Shown here piece by piece: positions 1 to 11,100 of a stretch of DNA of 64,000 bases. The notes beneath the pieces are model-generated. The model did no database searches, was not told the DNA's origin, and saw only the letters and a list, made by a program, of their open reading frames with translations. Position 1 is the first letter of the stretch, and the number at the start of each line of letters is the position of its first letter. The translations under genes were made by a program, and so were the position numbers. Origin of the DNA: Euglena gracilis (lineage: Eukaryota; Euglenida; Euglenophyceae; Euglenales); contig CP154957.1 of NCBI GenBank assembly GCA_039621445.1, positions 40,022,654 to 40,086,653 on the forward strand, in the 5' to 3' direction.

Positions 1-215
1 CGAAGGCGCCGGAAAAATTTTTTGGGCCTAAAATGGCCTAAAGTGACTGGAAAGTGGCCGTTTTTCTGAGTGGCCGACCCCCCCCCCTGGGGGGGTAGTG
101 ACTGGCTGGTTTTTTGAAAATGAGTGACTGACTGGTTTTTAAAAAAGTGGAGTGACCCCCCCTCCCCCCCCCGGGGGTCGGTAAGCAATTGTATGGTGTT
201 GACCACTGGTTGCCC
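1..215. repeat. Dispersed GACTGACTGG repeat, partial copy
   Basis: This stretch has repeated 'GTGACTGACTGG' motifs, C-runs paired with G-runs, a 'GGCGCCGGAAAAATTT' block and the ending 'GGTCGGTAAGCAATTGTATGG'. The same order of blocks recurs near 24295-24530, 24855-25095, 46905-47170 and 62950-63220, and the ending recurs near 25940. It is a dispersed non-coding family cut by the window edge. No terminal duplication could be defined. Confidence 0.6.
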
Positions 216-319
216 CGTTGATGTGGGGCGATGCTTGCCATGCTTGGGGGGATTTGGTGCCCCTTTCTCCGACGCCACGGCATGCCCTGGGGGTGGGGCT
301 CGGGCCGCCCAACTTCCAG

Positions 320-3300
320 CCCAAGGCAGGGATGACCGGCTTCCGGATGGACCCGGGCAACTGGACCGTGATCAGCCTGCCGCCCAACCTGGAGTCCGTC
401 CGCTTCTGGCCCCGCACCGGCTGCCGGTACGTGCCCGACACGGTGTCGCTCAGCGGCATCGACGTCAACATCACGAAGTTCCCCCCTGGATGGGGCCACA
501 CCTTTCCACCGGCCTTCGTCGCACCTTTTGGTCCGGGTCCTGGGGCCTGCTTTCCTCCATTTCAATGGTTTACTGGCAGTGGGGTGGGGTTGGGTTGGAA
601 GCTGATTTTGGTAGACACTTGCCACAATTCCACGGCCTGTTCCAGCCAGCGGTGCGACACAGGGGACTGCGGCAGCATCCTGAACAACTACGGCATGGAG
701 TGCCTGATGGTGTCTGGGCTGCCCCCGGCCACACTCAAGCATTTATGAAAAGGCGCAGTGTTTTTTTGACGACGGCGTGACCAGGTGTGTCCAGGCCAGG
801 GATTTTTTTAAGTTTGGCCACCCGGGGGGCGGGCGGGGGGGGAGGGTGGGTCGGGCCCCCGGACCCCCTCCCCCCCCCGGGGGGGGCCCCCCCGGAGGGG
901 GGTGGGATATACTTTTCGGCGCCACAGGCGCCGAAAAAATTCTATTTTTAGCACTTTTCGCGATTTTTCGGCCATTTTTTGTGGGTCCCCCGGGACCCCC
1001 TCCCCCCCCCCCGGGGGGGCCCCCCCCAGGGGGGTGGGTGGGTGGGGGGGGCCCCCCCCCCCCCCCCCCGGTGCTTAAAAAAACCCCTGGTCCAGGCGTG
1101 TCCAGGCGTGTCCAGGCGTGACCGGCATGGCCCGGCGTGACTGGATTTCGGACTTTGGATGACCATATGTGCTTGGCCACGCTGGCGGAGTTCTCGCTGT
1201 CGACAAAGGGGAACGACTTTTATGACCTGTCCAACGTGGACGGCTACAACGTCGGGATGAAGATCGAGCCGTACAACTTCGAGAAGGCGGGCACGGACGA
1301 CCCGTTCTACGACTGCGGCAGCCCTGGGTGCATGATGGACACGCTCAAGTGCCCGGCGGAGTTGAAGACGGTGTGGCCTTGCCACAGAGAGTCACAGCTC
1401 TTAGCTCTTTTTCCATCTTCCCACATCCAATCCTTCTCTACAACAGATGACACATAACAGTTATCCTGCAAGCAGCATGGGTGATTCTCCTCCCGTGTTT
1501 TTCAAAGAAAGCTCATCCTCCCCGCTCTATAGCCGCTGCTATCAGCAAGGTTCGACATAAGGAGGGTGCTCCCCTCCTGTACGAAGGGGGGGGGGTCTGG
1601 ACCCCCCCCCCCCAGCCTGCCAAGGGGTGCGGACCGACCTGGGGGGGGGGGGCTACTTCAAATGGCCCTGTGGCCCAAGTGGCCGAAAATGGTCGAAAAT
1701 GAAATTTTGGGCTCTACAGGTGGGGTCCCGAAAATGGCTGGAAATGGCCGGAAATGGCCGAAAATGGCCGAAAATGTCTTAAAATTAAAGAAAATTGTTG
1801 CAAAAATTTTCGAACTTTTTTTTTGCCTAACGGTTTCTGAATTTTTGACCAATTCTTGTCTCTGCAGCCTCTCTCTTCTCCTGCCTGGCCCTGAAACACA
1901 ATGCTGCTCAAAGAACCACCTCCGAATGGGTTATTTTGGCTAAAGCTGATGACATTTCAGAAAGTTGTGGTGACAAGGTGCAACCAGGCGAAGTTTATGA
2001 AGCTTTTTTTTTCGCTGTTAAAGTTATGATTCCTTCACCAGGTTTTTTTGCACACTGTGCGCAAAGTGGATGGGAGCTAACAGTGCCACCATCAAACAAA
2101 ATTGCTTGGGGTATCAAGTTGGAAAAGTTTGTGAAAAGCACACGCCAAGAGTCTTGAAGAGGAAAGGACGAAGGCACCTGCCATCGCACAACCCTCAGTT
2201 TTGGTGTCGCCACCCACCATTGTGGTTAATGTGCCGTGTGCCAACCACTCTCATGAAACATCCCAATATTTCAACAAAATGGGCCGATCACATGTTTTGC
2301 TTGTTTTTGTTCAGCCGAGCGCGCTTTCTCCCAACTTCGCCACATCCAGACGGATGATCGTCTCAACATGACAGATGAAACTTTGCATCAAGGCTTCTTT
2401 GAAGTCATAGCTTTGTGCCATTTATATTTTTCACGATGTCAATTATGTGTGAGAGTTTTAAATTTAAAATCCTGCTGTGTCATTCGGCTGTGTTCTCTTC
2501 ATTACTTTCACGTTGCATGAATGATCAAATGCATTGTTGGTATGAAAAGATTTTAAGGTATTTTGCCCCCCATCTATAGGAAAAAGGGCCGATGGCCGAA
2601 TATGGCCGATAATGGCAAAAATCTGGGGGTCAACTATAGGTGCTTGATATAGGTGCTTGCCTGGGACCCTCCAAAAAAGAGACAGGTCAAAAATAACTTT
2701 CCGCCGCTTTGTGCCGAATTTTTTTTGCATTTAAGACAAATTTTTGCCCAAAAGGTGCCCAAAATGGCATTTTTCCGTCGACTTTGGGAGGCAAAGCTCG
2801 GCCCAGCGCTTTGTGTCGGGCCAAAATCGGTCACCGCGCCATGCCACTTTTTAGGTGGGAGGAGTTCCCCTCCTCCTCCTGTACCAGGGGGTCTGATACC
2901 TGCCTTTACATCAACATTCGAGGTGGATGGGGATGAAGTGTAGTCCTGCATCAAAATTATTTTTAGTTAAAGTTAAGTGCATCAAAGTTAAGTTAAACGG
3001 ATGGTCTAGAGGGGACACAGGGGATGGGAGAGGGACGGCAGAGGGATTCAACGAGGTAACCCGCCACTATCCCGGGATGGGGGGTTGACCAACAGGAGGG
3101 CCGCCGGAACCAGCTGATGTTGTTGGGGTTCTTCTCCGGAGGTTCGATTTGGGTCGATACATCAGTAAACATCCCTTTGAGAAGAACAGTTTCGGGCGCC
3201 CACCATGTTCTCAGGTGGACAGCGAGGGGGTGACCCACTGCCTGAGCATCTGCCAGGCCATCAACAGCGAGCATCAGCGGGCCCAGCACGAGGTCCTGCA

Positions 3301-4651
3301 GGACCTCTGGGACGCCTCCACGGACCGCGGCTTCATGCGGGACTTCCTCTGCTGTGACTGCGGCGAAGGCGGCTGGGGCCGCCTCTCTGGACTCTCTGTG
3401 AAACATCTTTGCCCCCTCCCCCCGCAGGAGGAATGTGGTGGAGAAATAGGCCAGATAGGTCGTATTTTTGTTGTGTGCGTGAAGAAAATACACAACCGGG
3501 TTGGTCAGCGATTCATCATTGAAAGTGAAACTTTTTTGATGAATTAATTAATTATTTTTTCTGTGTTTCTCACAGAAGCTATGCAATTTCCTTTCGCATT
3601 TTTTTTTTGCTGCAGCAACTGCTCTTGTTGAATGGTCAAATTTATTTGTTTCTTTAACCTCAAACTTTCAGAAAGCTTATCTGGCCCAGAGGAGCTCAAG
3701 TATGGTGTTCGCTCGCTTCCACAACATATTCCGGGTTCAAGGTGACACACAGGAAGGAACCCCATGGCCAATGGGCTGTGTGAGGCGGTGTCGACGACCT
3801 GCACCTATGGCTGCAGCCCCTTCGTGACCAGCTACACCGACGCTGCATACTCCACCCGCAAGTGTGACCGCCTCCCCGGGACCTTCCTCCCGAAGTGGCC
3901 CAACCATAGGTTCATTTAACTGGTTTAATTACCCCCCCCCCTATGTCCAACGACCCCCCTATGTCCAATGGCCACCCCCCCGGTCAGAGGACACCTTTTC
4001 GGAGGTTTGACCGAATTTGGTCCTGGCGTGAAGCGCCGGGACGAAAAATTTTGTCCAAAATTTGGCCAAAATTTGGCCAAAATGCCATTTTTGACACTTT
4101 TTGGACAAAAATTTGTTAAAATTGCCCAAAATTTTCGGCGCAAAGCGCCGGAAGGGAAAATTTGGGCATTTTTGGGTGGGTAGGGACCCGGGTACCCCAC
4201 CAACTTTTTTTTGACCCCATGTCCAACGACCACCCCCCCCCCCCCCCGTCAGAGGACACCTTTTGGTCACTACCCTATGTCCAACGACCACCCCCCCCCC
4301 CCGGTCAGAGGATAGAGGTTACCGGTCATTGGACATAGGGGGGGGGTAGTTTAGCCTGAGTGCAGACCCTCACTTGTTAGTGGGTTGGCGAGTTTCAAAA
4401 TAAATGTAAATATTTCAAAATAAGTGGGTGGATTTGGTCTTGGGGTAAAGTGCCCCCCCCCCGTCACTGGGTGAATCTATGGGCCCAACGCGTCCAATGG
4501 GGAGAACTACGCTGCGGTGTTCAACAAGCAGTGCCCTCAGGCCTACAGCTGGCAGTTCAACGACGACCAGTCCACGTACCAGTGCCACAAGGCGGACTAC
4601 AAGATCAGCTTCCTGAGCACCCACAAGAAGGAGCGGGCCACCAGCCCCTAA
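320..4651 (+). CDS. Thaumatin-like protein, 5' end outside the window
   Basis: Exons (approximate): 320-477, 646-732, 1181-1370, 3217-3366, 3784-3901, 4487-4651, stop TAA. The joined product shows the thaumatin/PR-5 pattern in order: 'RFWPRTGC', 'CDTGDCG', 'ATLAEFSL', then 'GYNVGMKIEP', a Cys-rich middle with 'CPAEL' and 'FLCCDC', 'CSPF', and the ending 'CPQAYSWQF' followed by 'YKISF'. The N-terminal part (signal peptide and first strands) must lie upstream of base 1. Introns are mixed: GT-AG for 478-645 and 1371-3216, and nonconventional for 733-1180, 3367-3783 and 3902-4486. Family members are usually secreted, disulfide-rich, and often glucan-binding; a role here is not shown. Family assignment is firm; the boundary near 3366/3784 is least certain. 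Confidence 0.85.
733..1180 (+). other. Nonconventional intron (thaumatin gene) with 8-bp duplication
   Basis: The intron interrupts the thaumatin signature between 'PPAT' and 'LAEFSL'. No GT/GC donor or AG acceptor fits. The insert is flanked by GCCACACT (728-735) and GCCACGCT (1176-1183), and its ends are inverted (CAAGCA at 736, TGCTTG at 1170). Removing three bases before CAA and five after TTG gives GCC-ACG-CTG-GCG, exactly in frame. A second element (797-1089) is nested inside. Confidence 0.8.
797..1089. mobile_element. MITE with CAG...CTG ends and perfect 8-bp duplication
   Basis: The left end CAGGGATTTTTTTAAG and the right end CTTAAAAAAACCCCTG are inverted repeats with one mismatch. 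GTCCAGGC lies directly outside both ends (789-796 and 1090-1097). An 8-bp duplication with CAG/CTG termini suits a hAT-type non-autonomous element. The middle is poly-C/poly-G with an inverted GGCGCC motif and has no coding capacity. Confidence 0.75.
2281..2460 (+). pseudogene. hAT transposase C-terminal relic
   Basis: The frame starting at 2281 reads through 'CSAERAFSQLRHIQTDDRL' and then a stretch with 'MTDETLHQ'. This is the hAT dimerisation-region pattern (S-x-E-R-x-F-S, then a basic helix). Upstream sequence (about 1930-2280) is broken by stops and may hold further decayed pieces. It sits inside the 1371-3216 intron of the thaumatin-like gene and is certainly inactive. Confidence 0.65.
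3367..3783 (+). other. Probable nonconventional intron (thaumatin gene)
   Basis: It separates 'FLCCDC' from 'STTCTYGCSPF'. The 3' side shows CTG (3776-3778) followed by five bases before the exon, and the 5' side shows CGG after three bases; this joins in frame as C-G-E-A-V-S. The 5' pairing is imperfect (CGG against CTG). A GA-AG reading (intron starting at 3365, exon from 3785) is an alternative. Confidence 0.45.
3902..4486 (+). other. Nonconventional intron with perfect 8-bp duplication
   Basis: GGCCCAAC occurs at 3897-3904 and 4482-4489, directly outside inverted ends CATAGGTTCA (3905-3914) and TGAATCTATG (4472-4481). Removing three bases plus the element plus five bases joins TGG-CCC to AAC-GCG in frame. 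There is no usable GT/GC-AG pair at the junction. A TA-flanked MITE (3932-4346) is nested inside. Confidence 0.85.
3932..4346. mobile_element. TA-flanked MITE, copy 1
   Basis: Both ends read TA, then a C-run, then TATGTCCAACGACC (right end inverted, TATGTCCAATGACC). The TA dinucleotide is present at 3930-3931 and 4347-4348, as expected for Tc1/mariner-type insertion. Internal copies of 'CCGGTCAGAGGACACCTTTT' repeat the motif. There is no coding capacity. Related copies lie at 27293-27709, 34002-34376 and 63603-63912. Confidence 0.75.
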
Positions 4652-5035
4652 TGCGGGGGCCCCGCTTCGCTGCGGTCCGCACGGCCAGTGTGCCTGAGGG
4701 CGAGCGCGTCCCAGGAGCTGGACTGATGGGAGAGGAGATGCCTGGGGGGGGGGAAGGGTACCATAGTAATGTTTAGCCGGTCGCGTTATTCTGCCCATGC
4801 CGATGACACCACTACCGTACATGGACAAGAGCGAGAAACAAGCACGGGTACTGTAGGGTAACGTTTGCAGAGCATTCTGCTGCAAGCATGCTGTAATTGT
4901 TGCTTACATTGTGTAACCCAATGCTATCACTCCTGACTCCACAAGTTAAACAATTAATTGTTCAATCCATGATGATGCGCAGTCACCCCCACCTGTTTGG
5001 TTTCCAATTCCGAGGAGCCCCCATGGACCGCAGGT
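4652..5035. other. Spacer after the thaumatin-like gene
   Basis: This is presumed 3' UTR and spacer. I see no coding segment with the local G/C third-position bias and no RNA gene. Confidence 0.5.
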
Positions 5036-6924
5036 CTTAGGCGGCCTAACTCGCACTTAAAATTTTGATTTTTAGCTTGCGCCGCAGCGCAAAGCATCAT
5101 ACAAAAAACGAGAAGTGCAAACACACGGTTGGCGGTAATCTGAATGATCAAGCAGTGCATTACGTAGGTATGTCCATTGCGTTTCAGCGCAAGGTATTTC
5201 CTCACCAAGTCCGCACACTGGCTGTGCAGGGAGAGGCCCACGACACACCGTAACACATCAGAGGGACTCCCATAAGCTCAGGGGGCTTCTGTTATAACTT
5301 GAGCTTAAGCGCAAATGTCCTTTCAAAAAAGCAGATGTATTTGAATGCGTTCGTGCTCTGTGAGAAGGTGGGCGATAGAGGAGAATGATGAGGGGGGTTT
5401 GAGCGCTGCTGTGCCCAAAACTGGGTTGGCGCTTTTCAACTATTCAGGCACTGGGGAGAGGGTGGTTGTTCCAATAAGACAAATCGTGGGCGGTGGGCTG
5501 TGGAGCCTCAGTGACCTTGCACTTGGTGCACAAAGTAGGGTTTTTGGGATGTTGACAGAAAGACCTGTTTTGGCTGAACCATGTCCTCCATCTGCCCGGT
5601 GTGATGTGGCTGTCTGGTGGGTTGCAATTACCGAAAAAAGAGTGTGCCAACATGTCTTCCCTTCTCCGCCGTTGTTAATGAACCTTTTCGATTTCTCAAT
5701 TCCATTCGCTCATCCCCAAAGTTGTGTGCTTCAAATTCTGGGTGAGGAAAGGGGGGTGACGAGCTTCTTTAAAACACCTTTTCGGAGCCCAAAACTGTTT
5801 CCTCGGCTGTGATTCCCAGGGTTCATCTGGTGCCTGTTCTTTTCCAAACAGGTATTTTCCGACTTTCAAAAGTCGGCCAAAAAGAAGGGCCCCTCAGGCA
5901 TGCTTAACTACGAGGCAAGTGGGAGGAATCTCTGGCACTGGGAGTTGGGCTCACAACTCTCAGGACAAGGCACGTCTGGATATCAAGTAGTTGGTGGTTG
6001 CTTTCACACACCAGGGGGTTGGCTTCCTGTCCCAGGCAAGGCTTTCCTCCACTTGAGCTCTGTCCGCTCTGGTGATGAGATGCTTCCAGGACTGCTCTCT
6101 CCACCGGCAGTGATAAAAATAGAAAATAAAAATTGATGGCTGTTGCGCCATAGCGCAATGGGTAGGCTGATGAAGAATGAAAATTTTAAGAGTTATATTG
6201 CGCCAAAGCGCAAGTAGAAATACACTTTTAAAATTGTAAAAGCAACGTGGCTCTTGCGCCGACACGCAATGTTGACCAATTTTAAGTCAACGTGACTGAG
6301 AGTAGGCATCCGTCCACCTGTACTACATTTTTGTGCTCTATGCCCTCTGGTGTTCTTACTCTACCAGGGCCGTTCTCTCCCTCCGTTGTGAGATAAGTTT
6401 TAAATAGTTATATTTGCGTTTCGGCGCAAGCCATGTTGCTTTTGCAATTTTATAAATTGTATTTCTACTTGCGCTTTGGCGCAATATAACTCTTAAATTT
6501 TCATTCTTCATGAGCCTGCCCATTGCGCTATGGCGCAAATGGAAACACATGTTGACACATATGTTGTCATCATTGTGCAAGTGTGGCAATGGTCGCCCAC
6601 ATGTTGAATTACAAAAAAGTAAAACTTGCGCCTGTAATGAAAAAAAAATTGCGCCAAAGCGCAAATGAGTAATGCAGTCCCCTCGTTTCATCACCCGCCG
6701 CTTTGTGTTCAGGCACACTGGGCCCCGGGAGTGCTGTGCCCGTAGACCGTGGAGTTCCTAGTCATTGCTTTCGTCCCCAGGCCGTGGGGTGCAGGGAGAC
6801 ACTATTTTCAGACTGTCCTGAGTCTCAGGCCACGGTGCTCGAAAACCAAACTTTTTTTTGGATTTGCGCGTCGGCGCAAATTTACAGTCACTTTCAAAGC
6901 TAAGTGCGAGTTAGGCCGCCTAAG
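5036..6924. mobile_element. 1.9-kb DNA-transposon-like element with 24-bp terminal inverted repeats
   Basis: The left end starts CTTAGGCGGCCTAACTCGCA and its exact 24-base reverse complement closes the element at 6901-6924. CAGGT lies directly outside both ends (5031-5035, 6925-6929), a 5-bp duplication. Inside are about ten copies of short hairpins of the type TTGCGC-n-GCGCAA, and a large inner inverted repeat (about 6133-6262 against 6405-6545). Open frames at 5345-5812 (+) and 6356-6718 (-) lack recognisable transposase motifs and the codon bias of local genes. It looks non-autonomous or decayed; the superfamily is not identified. Confidence 0.75.
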
Positions 6925-7232
6925 CAGGTGGAAATGTTTTTTCATGTCAACCAATATGCCAAATATGATGCCGAAACTACGTCCCAGTTTCCCCTCAGAC
7001 ATTGGCATCGCCTCTTCTGCTGCACTCCCTCCGTGCTATTGGCCAATGGTGGATGGCAATACACGCTTCCAGCAGCGTTCGCCCTACCACCCTTTATACC
7101 ACCCTTGCATTATGTCACATGTGCCGCTATCCAAAGTGGTCACGGGATCTCGACCGATGGACGATGGAATCAATCGTTTCCACTGCGCACCGCTCAGCAA
7201 CGAACTCCTCATTTCACGATGGACGATGGAAT

Positions 7233-7320
7233 GATGGTTCTACCCTCCAAGTATCAGCATCATTGGGTTTCCATGGACCAAGAAACCCAATGATGCTGAT
7301 ACTTGGAGGATAGAACCATC
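7233..7320. repeat. Long perfect-type palindrome
   Basis: Arms 7233-7270 and 7283-7320 are reverse complements over 38 bases with one mismatch, around a 12-base loop (CCATGGACCAAG). It would form a very stable hairpin. The flanks contain scattered 'GATGGACGATGGA' copies. No gene is associated. Confidence 0.9.
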
Positions 7321-8110
7321 CATGAACCACTGAACCAGTCCATGGGTTGGCCTCCCCTCCACAAAGCAACCCGTTTGTTTGAATTTGAGTTCCACCATAG
7401 CCAATTTGAAGGGGGAGACGTTTCATCCGTCATATGGGCCTGGTTCGGGTTCTACCCCTGAAGTCTGTGAGCCACGATACGGACTCATCATCCGCGGCAC
7501 TTGTGTGTCCTGCTGTCCTGCCCCCCCCCTCCCCGCCTCCATTATGGGGCCTCCCAACTGGGGCTCTGCTGCGTAGCGCCGGACACGCCCATCCTCCGCG
7601 TCGGCGGTCCCACCCACCGCCCTCCCCGTTGGCCGTGAGACGTGCCAGCCCCTCCGCCCCACGCCCCCCACCCCCACCCCCCCTGACCCGTTGACCTCTG
7701 CCGGGGTTGCCCACCGCGCGGCTGATCCCCTCGCCCGAGCGTTAGGACGGCTCGCACACCACTCGCACCCTCTTGGGGGGGCTCCGTCCTCAGCCTCCAG
7801 CCGCGGCCCCCGTCCGGTGACCGCTGCTGCCAGGCGATGCCTGATGGCCTTTGTGCATCACAGCCGTGTCCTTTTGTTGCCTGACGCTTGCGTGTGTCCG
7901 GCTGTTCCTTTTGAGACCTGCGATCTTCGCCCTAACGCCATGATGAGTGTGCAATGCGCAACTTGTGTGCTGCCCTTTTCGGTGGTTGCAGGCGTTTGAT
8001 ATTGCCAGCTTTTGAAGCCACTTTTTCGCATTTTTTAGCCTACGTTGCATCTGTCACTGCACAATGTGCACAGCCACGCAGCAACCGGCACCAACACGGG
8101 GGGAGGGGAC
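7321..8110. other. Gene-free spacer
   Basis: The stretch has mixed composition with C-rich blocks (about 7520-7700). Open frames here are proline/glycine-rich by composition and overlap on both strands. It may include 5' UTR of the next gene. Confidence 0.4.
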
Positions 8111-11100
8111 ATGAGCACATGTCCATGTGGAGCAACCCCTGCCCCCCTCTGTATGGTGCCGTCCACATCGCCCTCTGCCCCCCCACCTCCCACAGGGCAC
8201 TATGGTGCATCGGCAGACTGGGAGCTGAAGGGCAGTGAGGCGCTGTTTTGTTTTGGTAGCGGCATGTGGCAGTCAGACGTGAGTCGCATGGGGGACAGCC
8301 AGACGTTCATCTTGTACAACCCGTCCCAACTGCCAGATGTGGAGAACAGCCATCGCAGGGACATCCATCATCCCTCAAAGCAGGTCGAGACAGGACAGCA
8401 CACACTTCACAAAAAAAATAACAGGCTCTCTCTCTCTCTGTGTGTATGTGGGTGGGTGGGTGGGTGGGTGGGTGGGTGGGTGGTGGGGTGTGTGCACGCG
8501 CGTGCGTGCATGGATTAGGAATGCTGGGGCTGCAGAACCCCCAGAGTCAGGTGAAAATGAATTCTTCCTGTCTGGCTTTCAAAAAAAGAATGGAAACAAA
8601 AAGAAAGAAAAGAAAAAGAGGAGATACGAAACAGGAATGGACCAAAATATTTTTTTTGTGGCACAGAGCTTCAAAGAGGGTGGAAGATGGGTCAAAACAT
8701 TTTTTGATGTTCTTTATTGTGCGACTTTTATGTCCAAGTTTTGCTGAAAATTCCAGCCGATTTTTTTTGCCATCTTTCCGGTATCAGCCCAGCAGCCGGT
8801 TGGAACTGAATCTGAACGCCCCAAGGTCCAGCCAGCACCTTTTTCCAGCCGGCTGGCTGGACGAGTGTCGATGTGCTTGATGTGCTTGTTTGGGTGAGTG
8901 TGTCGTTGCATAGGCGGAGGGGCTGGGGGGTGGGGTGAGAAGCTGATCTTTCGGATGGGGTGGTGGCTGCCGCCAGCCCATGCCAAGCAGCACGCCAAGC
9001 CGCTGACGAAGGTCAACGTGCTGGAGGTGGGCCCGGACGTGGCCCTGGTCAAGCTGGCCGACGCGAAGCGGCTGGGCACGTGGATCCTCTTCTTCAATGA
9101 CCACGACCAGGGTGCCCCAAGGAAAGCTGTCGGTGGTGGGAGGGGGTATCTTGCTGCTCAGTTTTAACGGTGTGTGCACTGCAAAAGCCAGCGCTTTGTG
9201 GGATACGCAATTGGATTCAATTTGACTGAATTCAACGAATTTAATTACATTTGCGCTTTTAATTGCATTTGCAGATTTAATTATATTTGCATTTTTAATT
9301 ACGTTTGCAAATTACATTTGCGAGTTTAATTACATTAGTGAATTTAATCACATTCGTGAATTTAATTACATTCATGAAATGCACATTTCTCCGTCCCCCC
9401 CCTCCAACGTATCATGACGCGTGCCCAACCCGCATCGTCACTCCCCAACAAATGCAGCGGAAAGACGAGTCGCCCCAACGCCTCGCCTATGGGGCTGCCC
9501 TGCGCCGGAGCAGTGCTCCCACGACTTCCTGCGGGAGGTGGCCCACGAGGTGGTGCTCCCCAACCGCATGGACCTGCACGCGGAGTTCCGGGTGTGGCTG
9601 CTGACGACCCAGCCGCTGGAGTCCCTGCCGGCCAGCCACCCATCCTCGCACATCACGTCACGGAATGGCCTCGCCCTCCCTTTGGATCCGTGGGTGCCTG
9701 CGGCCGGCTCTCATTATCCAGCACTGCATCCGCACCCCGACCATCGCCCCCACCGTGGAGTTCTCCTCCCTCGCCTCCAAGGAGCTCGTGGTCCACACGG
9801 AGAGCGGGTATCTCTACGGCGTCCGGGCCAATCTGGACCTCCTGTATGAAATGCCACCCGCCGAGCAGGTGTGTGCATCTTTTTTCTTGCCTGCATTCTC
9901 TCCTGGGGCGAGGGTTTGGGATGCTAAAAGTATTTCTGAAGGCACCACCCCTGTATGGTGCCCAGCTATGATTTAACGCAGCATCTGCATGCCTCAGTTC
10001 ACAACAAATGTATTTTTATTATTTAAGGTTTATTTTGAATTTTATTATTTGCTTAAATTTTAATACTTGGGATTAAATTAGTATTTAAGATTTACTTTTG
10101 CAAAATTTGGGGATGCAGGATGCAGTCGGCGACGTGGAGTCCATTTCCATACCCAACGTCCACCCTCACGCCAGGTGGAGCTGTTCCGGCGGGCGAAGAA
10201 CGAGGAGACTGCCCTGGCTCTGCTGGAGGGCCGCACCGATTTTGTGCCCATCGCGCAGGACGCCGGGCGGAACCGGGTGCTGGATGTGGTCAGAGCTGTG
10301 TGCCATTCTCACTCCATCACTTTCCATCTGTGATGAGGGCTGCAATGTGTGCCAAACGTGACAGACGTTTTTGGTTGCATGTATGACGTTTTTGCCATAT
10401 TTTTTGGCGGTATTTTTTTTTTCAAAATTAATGGGTTTGACGGAATTTTCTAAGGTTATTTAAGTGTTTTAAAACCCATTTTCCAGCTGTGTTTTCGGTT
10501 CAGTTTTTTTTTTTTGTGCGTTTTGGTTGAAAAAAGTGCGCAAGGCACAGTTTTGCTCATGTTGCATGCTGTTTTTAAGCAATAAAATTGAAATTAAAAA
10601 GTTGAAAAAATGTTCGAAATATTGTTGCAAAAAAGGAAATTATAGGTATGTTATATAATTATATATATCAAGGAGATGAAATTTTCTTGGTTTTTTTCAA
10701 AAGATGTCAACAGTCAAAATAATTCTCAGAATGACCAATTTTTTTCCCGAGGCATTTAAGGAGGGTTTGGCCAAATGATTTTTAAAGTTTTTTTTTCCAA
10801 AGGGTTTTAAAGCATCTTTCAAAACAGGGCCTGGCCATGCTCATATTTTCCGCCAGTGGTGGAGAACAGTGTGCGCCGGGAAACCAGGTTTGGATCGTTG
10901 TGCGAGTGGCGGTGTGGCTGGGTCACCCCCTCCTCCCTCACGGACCCTCGCGCTTGGGACGGGGCCGATATCCCTCCGCCGCCGGAACCCCCACACAGCC
11001 CCGGGCACGGCGATTGACCGCCGGTTCTGTCCGGGGGTGGCCCCACCGGCCGCTGCCCGCCGTCCCCCTCGGCCCTCGGGCAGGACGGGGCCCGCCTCGG

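Noticed and set aside
478-645. Treating the first thaumatin intron as nonconventional
   Set aside because: The GTTCC shared by both sides is out of phase, while GT-AG (AA|GTTCCC ... TTCCAG|C) joins in phase.
777-1121. Pro/Gly-rich open frames across C/G runs (also near 7430-7700, 23580-23850, 38000-38330)
   Set aside because: They are open on several frames and both strands because of homopolymer runs, and they lie inside identified repeats.
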